Assembly: GCA_964472275.1 (NCBI GenBank)
Contig: CAYYJN010000004.1
Coordinates: 1 to 64,000, forward strand
Reading direction: 5' to 3'
Origin: JAFDVN01 sp964472275
Lineage (GTDB): Bacteria > Acidobacteriota > Holophagae > Holophagales > Holophagaceae
DNA: 64,000 nt
In this document: piece after piece, positions 8,764-17,186 of the stretch
How positions within the stretch are numbered: position 1 is the first letter of the stretch
Layout: every line of letters starts with the position of its first letter
Translations under genes and position numbers: made by a program
Notes under the pieces: generated by a model
The model's input: only the letters and a program-made list of their open reading frames with translations
Told to the model about the DNA's origin: nothing
Databases searched by the model: none

Positions 8764-8777
8764 TTGATGGAAATCAA
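8764..8777. promoter_or_regulatory. Perfect FNR-type operator upstream of second redox operon
   Basis: TTGAT-GGAA-ATCAA is an exact match to the FNR consensus TTGAT-N4-ATCAA. It lies in the 270-bp gap before the NarG-like gene, centred about 218 bp before its start, so a transcript would have a long leader. It suggests anaerobic activation of the 8989-15885 operon. The regulator itself is not in the window. Confidence 0.75.
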
Positions 8778-8814
8778 GCGACGCGACGCCAAACGGGAGG
8801 GAAGCCTTCCTTGT

Positions 8815-8833
8815 GATCGCTGTCATAGCGATC
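8815..8833. promoter_or_regulatory. Palindromic site in leader of second redox operon
   Basis: GATCGCTgtcatAGCGATC is a perfect 7-bp dyad around a 5-bp centre, 38 bp past the FNR-type box. It would fall near the transcription start or in the leader if the FNR site is class II. It could be a second operator (nitrate or NO sensing) or a weak RNA hairpin. No T-run follows it, so it is not an obvious terminator. Confidence 0.4.
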
Positions 8834-8988
8834 TGTTCCTAGCTTGGGTGCAACCCACCGGATGGGTGGAGTGAGCGGAACCACCGCGCGCTCCGCCTGA
8901 TCGCTTCTCACGCCGAGTTCTTCCCGATCCGCTTCAACGCCTCCGATTCGAGGCGCGTCACGCGGACACCCACGCCATGGAGCCCTGA

Positions 8989-11439
8989 ATGGTCACACGG
9001 TACGCAGTCCCGGGAAGGCATGAGTCTCCGATGCCCGGGAAGCAGGGCGAAGCCAAGGTCATCCGAACGACGGACAGCCCCAACTGCACGGGCGCGTGCG
9101 GGTGGCTCGCGACGGTGGTGGACGACACGATCGTGGACCTCAAGCCGGCCGCGGACTATCCCTGCGCCGAGTACAACCCGCGTGGCTGCCTGCGCGGCAT
9201 GTCCATGACGCACCTGATCTACGGGCCGGACCGCATCAAGACGCCCCTCATCCGCCAAGGCGCGCGCGGAGAGGGGAAGTGGAAGCAGGCGACATGGGAC
9301 GAAGCGCTGGATCACATCGCCGCCAACATGATCCGCATCTCAAAGACCTACGGCCCGGAAAGCATGCTCCTGTTCAATCAGGTGGTCGGCACCAGCTATG
9401 TGCAGAAGGGCGCCCAGATCCGCATGGCGGCGCTGCTGGGCATGTCCTTCGCCACCGCCTACGACTACAACGGCGACATCTCCATGGGGTTCACCCAGAC
9501 CCTGGGCATTGACAGCGTGGAGTGCGAGACGAAGACCTGGGCCGAATCCAAGTTCGCGATCCTCTGGTCCTCGAACCTCTTCCAGACCCGCATCCCCGAC
9601 GCGCAGTTCTTCACCCGCGGCGCCAAGCAGGCCAACGATTGCCGCATCGTCGTCATTGACCCGCGCTGCAGCCAGACCGCCAAGGGCGCCGATCTGTGGC
9701 TTCCCATCAACCCTGGCACCGATGGCGCGCTGGCGCTGTCCATGTGCCGGGTGCTCCTGGAAGAACAGCGCGTGGATTGGGGCTTCCTGCGAACCTTCAC
9801 CGACTGCGCCACCTTCGTCCGGGATGACGACGGGACGCGATTGCGCGCTTCGGACCTCGGGATCGGAAGCGGGAGCCCCTTCGAGTTCGTGGTCTGGGAT
9901 GAGGCTGCGGGCGGCTTCTTCGTTCTTCCTCCCGACACGCTGGAATTGCCCGAGCGCGTGCGTCCAGCCTTCCGCGGCGCGAAGGATGTCCAGATCGCTG
10001 GCAAGACGGTCCGCGTGCGCCCGGTCTTCGAGTTGCTCGAAGAAGTCATACGGCGGGATGAGTACGCGCCCGAGAAGGTCGCGGAACTCACTGGCATTCC
10101 GGCGGAGAGCATCCGCCGCACGGCGCGCGAATACGCCGCGGCGGACCCCGCGACCATCGTCATCGGCATGGGCGTCAACCACCGGCTCCACGGCGATCTC
10201 ACGATCCGCTCGATCCTGCTCCTGAGCGCGCTGGCGGGGCAACACGGCAAGGCGGGTGGCGGCGTGACGATCTACTCGGGCCAGCACCACTTCCGCATTG
10301 ACACCGGAGGCTTCTGGTTCCCCGAAGGCAAGCGCCCGAACAATGTGCCCATGCACTACTTCGCCATGGGAAAGCCCACGGAGACCATCAATCCCAAGAT
10401 CAAATTCCCGGAGCACGGTTTCAAGGCGCTCTTCGTCTCGCACGCGAATCCGCTGGTGACGGAGTTCTCCACACCGCTGCGAAAGGCCATTGACGACCTG
10501 GAGCTGTTCGTTGCCGTGGACTTCTCCATGTCCCCCACCTGCGAATATGCCGATGTGGTGCTGCCCGCGCCCACCTTCTGGGAGAAGTGGGATCTCGTCG
10601 GCACGGGCACTCATCCGCACCTCCAGCTCCAGCAGCCGGTGATCAAGCCTCAATTCGAGAGCAAGCCGGAATTCTGGATGGTGCAGGAGCTGGTGAAGCG
10701 CGTCGCGCCGGAGTTGTCGCCGCGGTTCGACATGACCGAATTGGACGCCATTCGCATCCTCCTGGAGACGGGCGGACACGAAGCGGAAGGCATCACGCTT
10801 GAGGACCTCAAGAAAGGGCCGGTGCGGCTGAAGGTCCACGATCCCGAGATCGGCTGCGACGAGCAGTTCCTGGACAAGAAGCCGTTCCCGCCGCGGGCCT
10901 ATCCCTTCAAGGTCGAACAGCAGCGGGAGTTCCTCAAGACCGGCCGGATGGAGTTCTACAAGGAAGAGGCGATCTACCAAAAGATGGGCGAGACGCTCCC
11001 GCGTTTCATCCCGGCCTTCAGCCACCTTCCGGAGGCGGATCAGGCCTTCCCGCTCGCCATCGTCACGCCGCATTCCAAATGGCGCGTCCATTCCACCCAC
11101 AGCAACAATCCGCTGCTGCTGAACATCAACCGCAAGCCCGTGGTGGAGATCAACCCGGCGGACGCGCTTCTGCGCGGCATCCAGGAAGGCGACGAAGTCG
11201 AGATCTACAACCACAACGGCGCCTACCGCTTGTGGGCGCTGGTGACGGAAGCCATCAAGCCCGGTGTCGTGTGCGTGGATCACGCGTGGTGGGAACGCTA
11301 CCTCGCGGGCGGGAAGTACCACAGCGTCCACACGCATCAGAAGGTCAAGGCGACCCATGAGGCCTACTACCTCCCCGCCGTCTACGCTCCAGGCCAGCAC
11401 TGGAAAGACACGCGGGTGGATGTGAGAAAGGCGAACTGA
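8989..11439 (+). CDS. NarG-like (type II DMSO reductase family) molybdoenzyme
   Basis: An 816-aa bis-MGD oxidoreductase. Asp163 in 'YDYNGDISMG' aligns with the Mo-ligating Asp of NarG, placing it with the Nar/Pcr/Ser/Ddh group. The FS0 motif reads D29-x3-C33-x3-C37 ... C67 ('DSPNCTGACGW', 'RGCLRG'); the His of NarG is replaced by Asp. No Tat signal is seen, so the enzyme probably faces the cytoplasm. Start 8989 has GGAG 6 bp upstream; ATG 9031 is the alternative. It is shorter than NarG (about 1200 aa). One base separates its stop from the next gene. Nitrate is the likeliest substrate given neighbours and MobA, but chlorate-, selenate- or nitrite-type chemistry is possible. Confidence 0.75.
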   Translation: MVTRYAVPGRHESPMPGKQGEAKVIRTTDSPNCTGACGWLATVVDDTIVDLKPAADYPCAEYNPRGCLRGMSMTHLIYGPDRIKTPLIRQGARGEGKWKQATWDEALDHIAANMIRISKTYGPESMLLFNQVVGTSYVQKGAQIRMAALLGMSFATAYDYNGDISMGFTQTLGIDSVECETKTWAESKFAILWSSNLFQTRIPDAQFFTRGAKQANDCRIVVIDPRCSQTAKGADLWLPINPGTDGALALSMCRVLLEEQRVDWGFLRTFTDCATFVRDDDGTRLRASDLGIGSGSPFEFVVWDEAAGGFFVLPPDTLELPERVRPAFRGAKDVQIAGKTVRVRPVFELLEEVIRRDEYAPEKVAELTGIPAESIRRTAREYAAADPATIVIGMGVNHRLHGDLTIRSILLLSALAGQHGKAGGGVTIYSGQHHFRIDTGGFWFPEGKRPNNVPMHYFAMGKPTETINPKIKFPEHGFKALFVSHANPLVTEFSTPLRKAIDDLELFVAVDFSMSPTCEYADVVLPAPTFWEKWDLVGTGTHPHLQLQQPVIKPQFESKPEFWMVQELVKRVAPELSPRFDMTELDAIRILLETGGHEAEGITLEDLKKGPVRLKVHDPEIGCDEQFLDKKPFPPRAYPFKVEQQREFLKTGRMEFYKEEAIYQKMGETLPRFIPAFSHLPEADQAFPLAIVTPHSKWRVHSTHSNNPLLLNINRKPVVEINPADALLRGIQEGDEVEIYNHNGAYRLWALVTEAIKPGVVCVDHAWWERYLAGGKYHSVHTHQKVKATHEAYYLPAVYAPGQHWKDTRVDVRKAN

Positions 11440-11440
11440 G

Positions 11441-13291
11441 ATGACCCGGCTTTCCATGCTCATTGATCTCACCCGTTGCATCGGGTGCGACGCCTGCACC
11501 GTCTCCTGCAAGCAGGAGAACGGCACGCCCGCGGATGTGTTCTTCGCGCGCGTGCTGAATGTCGAGGCGGGAACCTTTCCGCAGGTGAAGCGGGTCTATG
11601 TGCCCGTCCTCTGCAACCACTGCGAGGACCCCGCCTGCCTGCGCGCCTGCCCCAACAAGGCGATCTACAAGCGGCCCGATGGCATCGTCCTCATTGACCA
11701 AGACCGCTGCCGAGGCACCGGCGCCTGCGTGTCGGCCTGCCCCTACGGGAACATCATCCTGAAGCCCTCGGACAAGTGGTACCTGCCCGAGGACCGTTCC
11801 TACGAATCCGATTTCGTGAAGCCGCGCCTCAACGAGAATGTGGCGCGGAAGTGCACCCTGTGCGCCCAGCGCGTGGACCAGGGTCTGGAGCCCGCCTGCG
11901 TCGTCGCCTGCCCCACGACCGCGCGCATCTTCGGCGATCTCGACGATCCCGAAAGCAAGATTTCCCGGTACGCGGAGGATCAGAAGGAACTCACCGACCG
12001 CGATCCCTTCAAGCTGCTCCCGGAATGCGGCACGAAGCCGGCGACGCTCTACCTGGGCACCATGGCGGAGCAAGGCGTCGAATGCCTGGACTCGGGGCAG
12101 GAGGGGACGGAGCCCCATCGCGCGGCAGGCGCCGCCGCGGCCGTGGTCCGCTCCCTGCTGATCCTGCTGCTTTTCCTCTTCACGACGGCCTTGAAGGCCC
12201 AGACATCCACTCAAGCATCGGCCCACGCGCCAAGCCCATCGGATGTCTGGGCGGCCTCCTCCTGCGCGGGCTGCCACGGGCAGACGGCCATGGGCGGACT
12301 CGGCCCCCCCCTTGCCGGGACCCAGCTTCCACCGGACAAATTCCTTTGGACCGTGCGGAACGGCAAGGGCATGATGCCCGCCATCTCAACGCGCGAGATG
12401 TCCGATGAGGATGTGCTCCGCGTCTACCAGTTCGCCCGCGCGACGAAGCTCGATCCCACCCAGATTCCCATCTCCTACAAGGTGGGCCAGCTCATGTCGG
12501 TGAAGCGCGTCGGCATGGGTTTCGGCGTGATCGCGCTCATCTCGATGCTGCTCGCCCTCAAGGTTCTCGCGAAGTGGGTGGATGGCGCCGGATTCGCGCG
12601 GCTGCGCCCTTACCTGGGCAAGTTCGGATATGGGAAGGCGTTCGGCATCGTGGTCCGCTCGCTGTTGGTGGATGGTCTCCTCGTGGGCTCGCTATGGAAG
12701 AAGAGCAAGTTCCGATGGGCCATGCACGGGCTCCTGATCTACGGCTTCACCGGGCTATGGGTCGCGGACGCGCTCATGCAGGTCTTCAACCCGCTTCGCC
12801 AGACGCTCCCGCTCAGCCATCCGCTGAAGGTGCTTCCGAACCTGGCGGGTCTCGCGATCCTCGCGGGCATCGCCTATGTGCGCTTTCGCTACCGCAAGGA
12901 TGAGTACATAGACAACGGGCTCACCCTGGGCCGGGACTACCTCTTCCTGAACCTGCTGGGGCTCACGATCCTCACCGGCTTCCTCGTTCAGATCTTCCGT
13001 TACCACGGCGCGATCCTCTTCATCCAGCCCTTCTACCTGCTCCATCTGCTGCTGGTCGCTGCGCTCTTCCTGACCGCGCCCTACACGCGCTTCGCCCATG
13101 CCTTCGTCGTGCCGGTGCTCGTGGCGATCACGCGCCTCACGGAAAGCGTCGCGGCCTCCGGATCGGCGCTGGGCTTCGCGTGGGAGCCCGCGCCCGGCCG
13201 CCACCATAAGTCCGAGCGCATCGCCGAAGGCGTGCTGAAGGCCATGGACCCGGATTTCGAGGGCAAGGTCCGCCTCCGATATTTCCCCTGA
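11441..13291 (+). CDS. Fused NarH-like ferredoxin / cytochrome c / NarI-like membrane protein
   Basis: A single 616-aa frame. Residues 1-225 are a NarH-like beta subunit: CIGCDACTVSC, CNHCEDPACLRACP, CRGTGACVSACP and CTLCAQRVDQGLEPACVVACP. The third group lacks its second Cys (Thr there, Trp in NarH), the signature of a [3Fe-4S] cluster. Residues 235-254 are a hydrophobic, signal-like helix ending in TALKAQ. Residues 258-345 carry one cytochrome c motif, CAGCH (275-279). Residues about 360-580 hold around six helices with several His, as in NarI/DsrM-type subunits. No good start codon with a Shine-Dalgarno sequence exists at the junction, so the fusion looks real. Cleavage after TALKA could yield two subunits (inference). 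Confidence 0.8.
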   Translation: MTRLSMLIDLTRCIGCDACTVSCKQENGTPADVFFARVLNVEAGTFPQVKRVYVPVLCNHCEDPACLRACPNKAIYKRPDGIVLIDQDRCRGTGACVSACPYGNIILKPSDKWYLPEDRSYESDFVKPRLNENVARKCTLCAQRVDQGLEPACVVACPTTARIFGDLDDPESKISRYAEDQKELTDRDPFKLLPECGTKPATLYLGTMAEQGVECLDSGQEGTEPHRAAGAAAAVVRSLLILLLFLFTTALKAQTSTQASAHAPSPSDVWAASSCAGCHGQTAMGGLGPPLAGTQLPPDKFLWTVRNGKGMMPAISTREMSDEDVLRVYQFARATKLDPTQIPISYKVGQLMSVKRVGMGFGVIALISMLLALKVLAKWVDGAGFARLRPYLGKFGYGKAFGIVVRSLLVDGLLVGSLWKKSKFRWAMHGLLIYGFTGLWVADALMQVFNPLRQTLPLSHPLKVLPNLAGLAILAGIAYVRFRYRKDEYIDNGLTLGRDYLFLNLLGLTILTGFLVQIFRYHGAILFIQPFYLLHLLLVAALFLTAPYTRFAHAFVVPVLVAITRLTESVAASGSALGFAWEPAPGRHHKSERIAEGVLKAMDPDFEGKVRLRYFP

Positions 13292-13308
13292 CACCTGGAG
13301 CGACTTCG

Positions 13309-13815
13309 ATGGATCCGCACGATATGAACCATGAAACCGAAACCGCGGCCGCGAAGGTCCCGCGGCGGCGCCTGCTGGGCTGGCTCGTCGGGATCATCAA
13401 CCTCGGCGTCTTCGCCGCCATCTTCGGACCGACGCTGAAGTTCATCAGCGACCCCATGCGACGCCGGAAAGGCTCGGACGCGTGGATTCCCGTCCTGGAG
13501 GAGGGCGGCGTCGCCGAAGGCGAGACCCGTTCCGTGGACTACCGCGTGGATGTGGATGACGGCTACATGGTCTCGCCGCTCAAGTACAGCGTGTTCCTGC
13601 ACCGGAGCGGGGGCGAGGTCTTCGCCTTCAGTCCGACCTGTCCGCACCTGGGCTGCAATGTGAAGTTCCACTCCCAAAACGATCGCTACATCTGCCCCTG
13701 CCACGGCGGCGTTTTCGACGCGGGCGGCGGGCGGATTTCCGGCCCGCCTCCCCACGGCCTCGTCAAGCTCCCGGCCAAGGTCGAGGACGGCCGCATCTGG
13801 ATTCAGAGGGTGTGA
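13309..13815 (+). CDS. Rieske [2Fe-2S] subunit of a bc-type complex
   Basis: A 168-aa Rieske protein. The N-terminus has RRRLLGW followed by a hydrophobic segment (about residues 17-42), a Tat-type membrane anchor. The cluster motifs CPHLGC and CPCHGGVF are complete, and the 'GPPPHGL' proline loop follows. It is adjacent to a cytochrome b gene, so the pair forms the core of a quinol-oxidising bc complex. An in-frame ATG at 13324 is an alternative start; CTGGAG upstream of 13309 is a plausible ribosome-binding site. Confidence 0.88.
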   Translation: MDPHDMNHETETAAAKVPRRRLLGWLVGIINLGVFAAIFGPTLKFISDPMRRRKGSDAWIPVLEEGGVAEGETRSVDYRVDVDDGYMVSPLKYSVFLHRSGGEVFAFSPTCPHLGCNVKFHSQNDRYICPCHGGVFDAGGGRISGPPPHGLVKLPAKVEDGRIWIQRV

Positions 13816-13817
13816 CC

Positions 13818-15008
13818 ATGAGCGCGCAGCCCAGCCTTCCCCCGCCGCAATCGCCCCCCACCCGCAAGCAGGCCGTGATGGACTGGCTCGAGTCCCGCAC
13901 GGGTTTCGTGAGCTTTTCCAAGAAGAACCTGGACGAGCCGATGCCGCCCGGAACGGGCTGGTGGCAGACGCTGGGGAATCTGTTGATGACCCTGCTCATC
14001 TTCCAGTTCGTCACGGGCGTCGCGCTCGCCATGTTCTACGCGCCGACGCCGGACCACGCTCACCAGAGCGTCGCCTACATCATGGATGGCGTGACCATGG
14101 GCGCCTTCATCCGCGGCCTCCACCACTGGGGCTCCTCGTTCATCGTGCTCGTCGCCACGCTGCACATGCTTCGGACCTTCTTCTGGGGCTCCTACAAGAA
14201 GCCGCGGGAGATGACCTGGGTGGTGGGGGTGCTCATCTTCCAGGTGATCCTCGGCTTCTCCTTCACGGGCTACCTCCTGCCTTGGGACCAGAAGGCCTAC
14301 TGGGCCTCGGTGGTGGGCACGCGCATCATCGCGACCATTCCCTATGTGGGCGATCAATTGATGGTGCTCGTGCGCGGCGGCAAGGAAGTGGGCGCGCTGA
14401 CGCTGACGCGCTTCTACGGTGTCCATGTGATGCTGTTGCCCGCCGCGCTCATCGTGTTGTCGGGCATCCATCTCTATCTGGTGCGCAAGCACCACATCGC
14501 GGGCCCCGTCACGCCGCGCAAGGGCCGGACCGTCCCCTTCTTCCCGGTGCAGCTCTTCCGCGACGCGGTGGTGGTGCTCGTGGCCTCGGGCATCCTCCTC
14601 ATGCTGGCCGTGGCGTTCCGTCCCGAGCTGGGCGGCGTCGCCGATCCCTCCGGCGTCACCTTCACGCCGCGGCCGGAGTGGTACTTCCTCGGCCTCTACG
14701 AATTCCTCAAATTGATGCCGCCGAGTCTGGAAGTGGTGGGCACCCTCGTCGTGCCCAGCCTGGTGACCATCGGCATGCTGCTGCTGCCCTGGCTGGATCG
14801 GGTCGAGTCGCGCCATCCGGCGAAGCGGGGCTGGATCATTGACCTCGCCCTGGTCCTGATTCTCGGCATCGGCGTGCTCACCTTGAAGGGCGTGCTGTCC
14901 GAACCGCCGCCACCGCCGCCTACGCCCACGGCGGAAGCGGAACTCGCGCCGTCAGCGGCCCCTTCCTCGCTGGAACGCGGCAAAATGGAGGCGAGGAGCC
15001 ACCCATGA
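13818..15008 (+). CDS. Cytochrome b of a bc-type (quinol) complex
   Basis: A 396-aa polytopic protein in which the b6-like and subunit-IV-like parts are one chain. Haem-ligating His pairs are visible in 'GLHHWGSSF' and 'LHMLR' (helix B/C region), and in 'FYGVHVM' and 'GIHLYLVRKHH' (helix D). The Qo-site 'PEWYFLGLYEFLK' is present. The C-terminus is a Pro/Ala-rich tail after the last helix. It follows the Rieske gene by two bases and no separate cytochrome c1 gene is nearby; the cytochrome c domain of the 11441 fusion could take that place (inference). The stop overlaps the next ATG. Confidence 0.9.
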   Translation: MSAQPSLPPPQSPPTRKQAVMDWLESRTGFVSFSKKNLDEPMPPGTGWWQTLGNLLMTLLIFQFVTGVALAMFYAPTPDHAHQSVAYIMDGVTMGAFIRGLHHWGSSFIVLVATLHMLRTFFWGSYKKPREMTWVVGVLIFQVILGFSFTGYLLPWDQKAYWASVVGTRIIATIPYVGDQLMVLVRGGKEVGALTLTRFYGVHVMLLPAALIVLSGIHLYLVRKHHIAGPVTPRKGRTVPFFPVQLFRDAVVVLVASGILLMLAVAFRPELGGVADPSGVTFTPRPEWYFLGLYEFLKLMPPSLEVVGTLVVPSLVTIGMLLLPWLDRVESRHPAKRGWIIDLALVLILGIGVLTLKGVLSEPPPPPPTPTAEAELAPSAAPSSLERGKMEARSHP

Positions 15009-15316
15009 GCCACGCGCCGGAAGCCCCCAAGACCTACCGCGACTTCATCGCGCGCTTCCCGAAATTAGGTGAAGCCTGGGACGCGCTGGCGGAGGCGGGC
15101 CAGCAGGGACCGCTGGACGCGAAGACCCAGCGCCTCGTCAAGCTCGCCGTCTCCATCGGCGCGATGCGGGAAGGTTCCGTCCACGCGAGCGCGCGCAAGG
15201 CGCTCGCCGCGGGCATCACGCGGGAGGAGTTGGAGCAGGTCGTGGCGCTGGCGGCGGGCACCATCGGCATGCCGGCCTCGGTCGCGGCCTGGTCCTGGAT
15301 CCGCGAAACGAAGTGA
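15005..15316 (+). CDS. Carboxymuconolactone decarboxylase/AhpD-like protein
   Basis: A 103-aa all-helical protein of the CMD/AhpD superfamily, recognised by 'AVSIGAMREGSVHASARKALAAGIT' in two overlapping parts: 'VSIGAMREGSVHAS' and 'ARKALAAGITREEL'. The CxxC redox pair of AhpD is absent, since Ser/Ala occupy those positions. It is therefore not a typical peroxidase partner and may have lost or changed catalysis. It is translationally coupled to cytochrome b upstream (ATGA) and to mobA downstream (GTGA), which ties it to the redox operon. Confidence 0.75.
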   Translation: MSHAPEAPKTYRDFIARFPKLGEAWDALAEAGQQGPLDAKTQRLVKLAVSIGAMREGSVHASARKALAAGITREELEQVVALAAGTIGMPASVAAWSWIRETK

Positions 15317-15885
15317 ACGCGGTCGTCCCGCGCTGCGGCCTCGTTCTGCTCACGGGCGGGATGGGCGCGCGCCTGGGCGGCACGAAGCACGATCGGCCGC
15401 ATCCGAGCGGCGGCACCTGGGGTGGCCACCTCGTCCGCGTGTTCCGATCCGTGATCGCGGAGGGTCCCATCCAGATCATCGGCGCGCCGCTGCCCGATGT
15501 TCCTGACTTGCCGCGCGTGGAGGACCCGCGCGAAGGCCCCGCCATCGCGTTGCGCGCCTGGGCCGCATCCAACCCGCCGCCCGCGCGGCGCTGGTGGGTG
15601 CTCGCCTGCGATCAACCGCGCTGGACGGAAGGAGCCTTCGCCGTCTGGCTCGCGGAAGCGGAAGGCGTGGATGACGCCTGGGCGCTCGTCGTCCGCGATG
15701 GTCATCGCCAACCGCTTGGAGGGTTCCTTCCCGCCGCGCTCCTGCCCGCCCTCGCGCGGAGCGAAGCCCGCAGCCTGCGCGCGCTGATGGACGCGCTGCC
15801 TGCGCATGAACTCCTCGGCGGCTCATGGATGGGCGAGGACATTGATACGCCCCCGGATCTCGCGGCCTACGATGGTGATCGCTAG
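15313..15885 (+). CDS. mobA: Molybdenum cofactor guanylyltransferase
   Basis: A 190-aa nucleotidyltransferase that attaches GMP to molybdopterin to make the MGD cofactor needed by both molybdoenzymes in this window. The N-terminal 'LLTGGMGARLGGTKHDRP' matches the LxGGxSxRxGxxK loop, and 'ACDQP' matches the metal-binding LACDxP motif. It starts with GTG overlapping the previous stop (GTGA). Its position at the end of the operon fits co-expression of cofactor synthesis with the reductase. An alternative is a molybdopterin cytidylyltransferase (MocA), but the bis-MGD clients argue for MobA. Confidence 0.85.
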   Translation: MNAVVPRCGLVLLTGGMGARLGGTKHDRPHPSGGTWGGHLVRVFRSVIAEGPIQIIGAPLPDVPDLPRVEDPREGPAIALRAWAASNPPPARRWWVLACDQPRWTEGAFAVWLAEAEGVDDAWALVVRDGHRQPLGGFLPAALLPALARSEARSLRALMDALPAHELLGGSWMGEDIDTPPDLAAYDGDR

Positions 15886-15911
15886 ACTGGAGCTTCCCCT
15901 CCAGGTGAACG

Positions 15912-17186
15912 ATGACGACCGAGACGACCCCGGCCCCGTGGAGCTTCGCGAAGAAGCTTGGCTTCCGCTTCCTGTTCAGCTACTTCGTCCTCTATTTCAT
16001 TCCCTTCCCGCTGGATTCCATCCCTTTCACCGGGAAGGCCTGGGTGCTCTGGGCGAAGGGCTGGGAACATCTCACGATCTGGACTGGCGCCCATGTCCTG
16101 CATCTCGCCCAACCCATCGTCTACCAGCCCACAGGCAGCGGCGACACGCTGCACGACTATGTGCTGTTGCTGATTTCCTTCGTCCTCGCGGTCGCGGCGA
16201 CGCTCGCCTGGACCGCGATGGACCGCAGGCGGAAGGATTACGCCTGGCTCGCGGGCTGGTTTCGCGTGTACCTGCGCTACGCGCTTGCGGCCATCATGCT
16301 CGGCTACGGGTTCAGCAAGGTCTTCGACCTTCAGTTCTCCCCGCCGGGTCCTAGTAGCCTGATGGAGACCTACGGGGATTCTTCTCCAATGGGCTTAGCG
16401 TGGACTTTCATGGGCTACTCGGTCGCCTATACCGTCTTCTCGGGCGCGATGGAATGCCTGGGCGCGCTACTCCTCTGCTTCCGGCGTACGGCCACCTTCG
16501 GAGCCATCATCATCGCGGGCGTGATGACGAATGTCGTGATGATGAACTTCTGCTATGACATCCCCGTCAAGCTTTACTCCACCCACCTCCTGCTGACGGC
16601 GCTGGTGGTCCTCGGGCCTGCCATGAAGCGGCTCATGGATGTCCTGCTCTTCCACAGAGGCGCGGCGCCGGAGGATGTACGCCTACCCAATTGGACCGGC
16701 TGGCGTCGCCGGGGCCGCTGGGCGCTAAAGGGCATCGTCGTGGGCTATTTCCTCTGCTCGAACATCGCCAGCGATTGGACCCGCCGTAGGCAGGAGGCCG
16801 CTGCCGGTTCGCAGGTGGGCTATGAAGTGGAGTCCATGACGCGAAATGGCGTGGAAGTGTCGCCGCTCATCACAGATAAGACGCGCTGGCGCTATGCGGT
16901 AACCTTTAATGGCGGAAGCGTGCTCCTCGTCCGTGCCATGGATGGATCACGCGCGAGCTACAAGGTCAAACAGGAAGGTGGGACCTGGGAGCTGACGGAG
17001 GTATGGCCCGAAACCAAGGCACCGATGACCTTGCAGGCATCCACGGCGGATAAGAAGCATCTTCTGCTGGAAGGCCTCGTGGAAGGTGTGCAGGCCCGTA
17101 TTCAACTTGTGAAGAAGGACACCCAGGACTTCCCTCTCATGAATCGCGGCTTCCACTGGATCAACGAGCGGCCCTACAATCGCTAG
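15912..17186 (+). CDS. DoxX-like multi-helix membrane protein
   Basis: A 424-aa protein with about eight hydrophobic segments in residues 15-300, then a 125-residue polar C-terminal domain. The 'YLRYALAAIMLGYGFSKVF' helix and 'YSVAYTVFSGAMECLGALLL' resemble DoxX/SURF4-type quinone-linked membrane proteins, though the family match is loose. AGGTGA lies 5 bp before ATG 15912. It follows mobA by 26 bp, so it could be part of the same transcript. Its TAG stop shares the tetramer CTAG with the stop of the convergent NUDIX gene. Function unknown. Confidence 0.6.
   Translation: MTTETTPAPWSFAKKLGFRFLFSYFVLYFIPFPLDSIPFTGKAWVLWAKGWEHLTIWTGAHVLHLAQPIVYQPTGSGDTLHDYVLLLISFVLAVAATLAWTAMDRRRKDYAWLAGWFRVYLRYALAAIMLGYGFSKVFDLQFSPPGPSSLMETYGDSSPMGLAWTFMGYSVAYTVFSGAMECLGALLLCFRRTATFGAIIIAGVMTNVVMMNFCYDIPVKLYSTHLLLTALVVLGPAMKRLMDVLLFHRGAAPEDVRLPNWTGWRRRGRWALKGIVVGYFLCSNIASDWTRRRQEAAAGSQVGYEVESMTRNGVEVSPLITDKTRWRYAVTFNGGSVLLVRAMDGSRASYKVKQEGGTWELTEVWPETKAPMTLQASTADKKHLLLEGLVEGVQARIQLVKKDTQDFPLMNRGFHWINERPYNR

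Noticed and set aside
11441..12142. Separate NarH-like gene ending before a second gene at GTG 12143
   Set aside because: There is no stop codon between the modules. The only Shine-Dalgarno-like sequence (GGAGGGG near 12108) is too far from GTG 12143, so a fusion is simpler, though a sequencing frameshift cannot be fully excluded.
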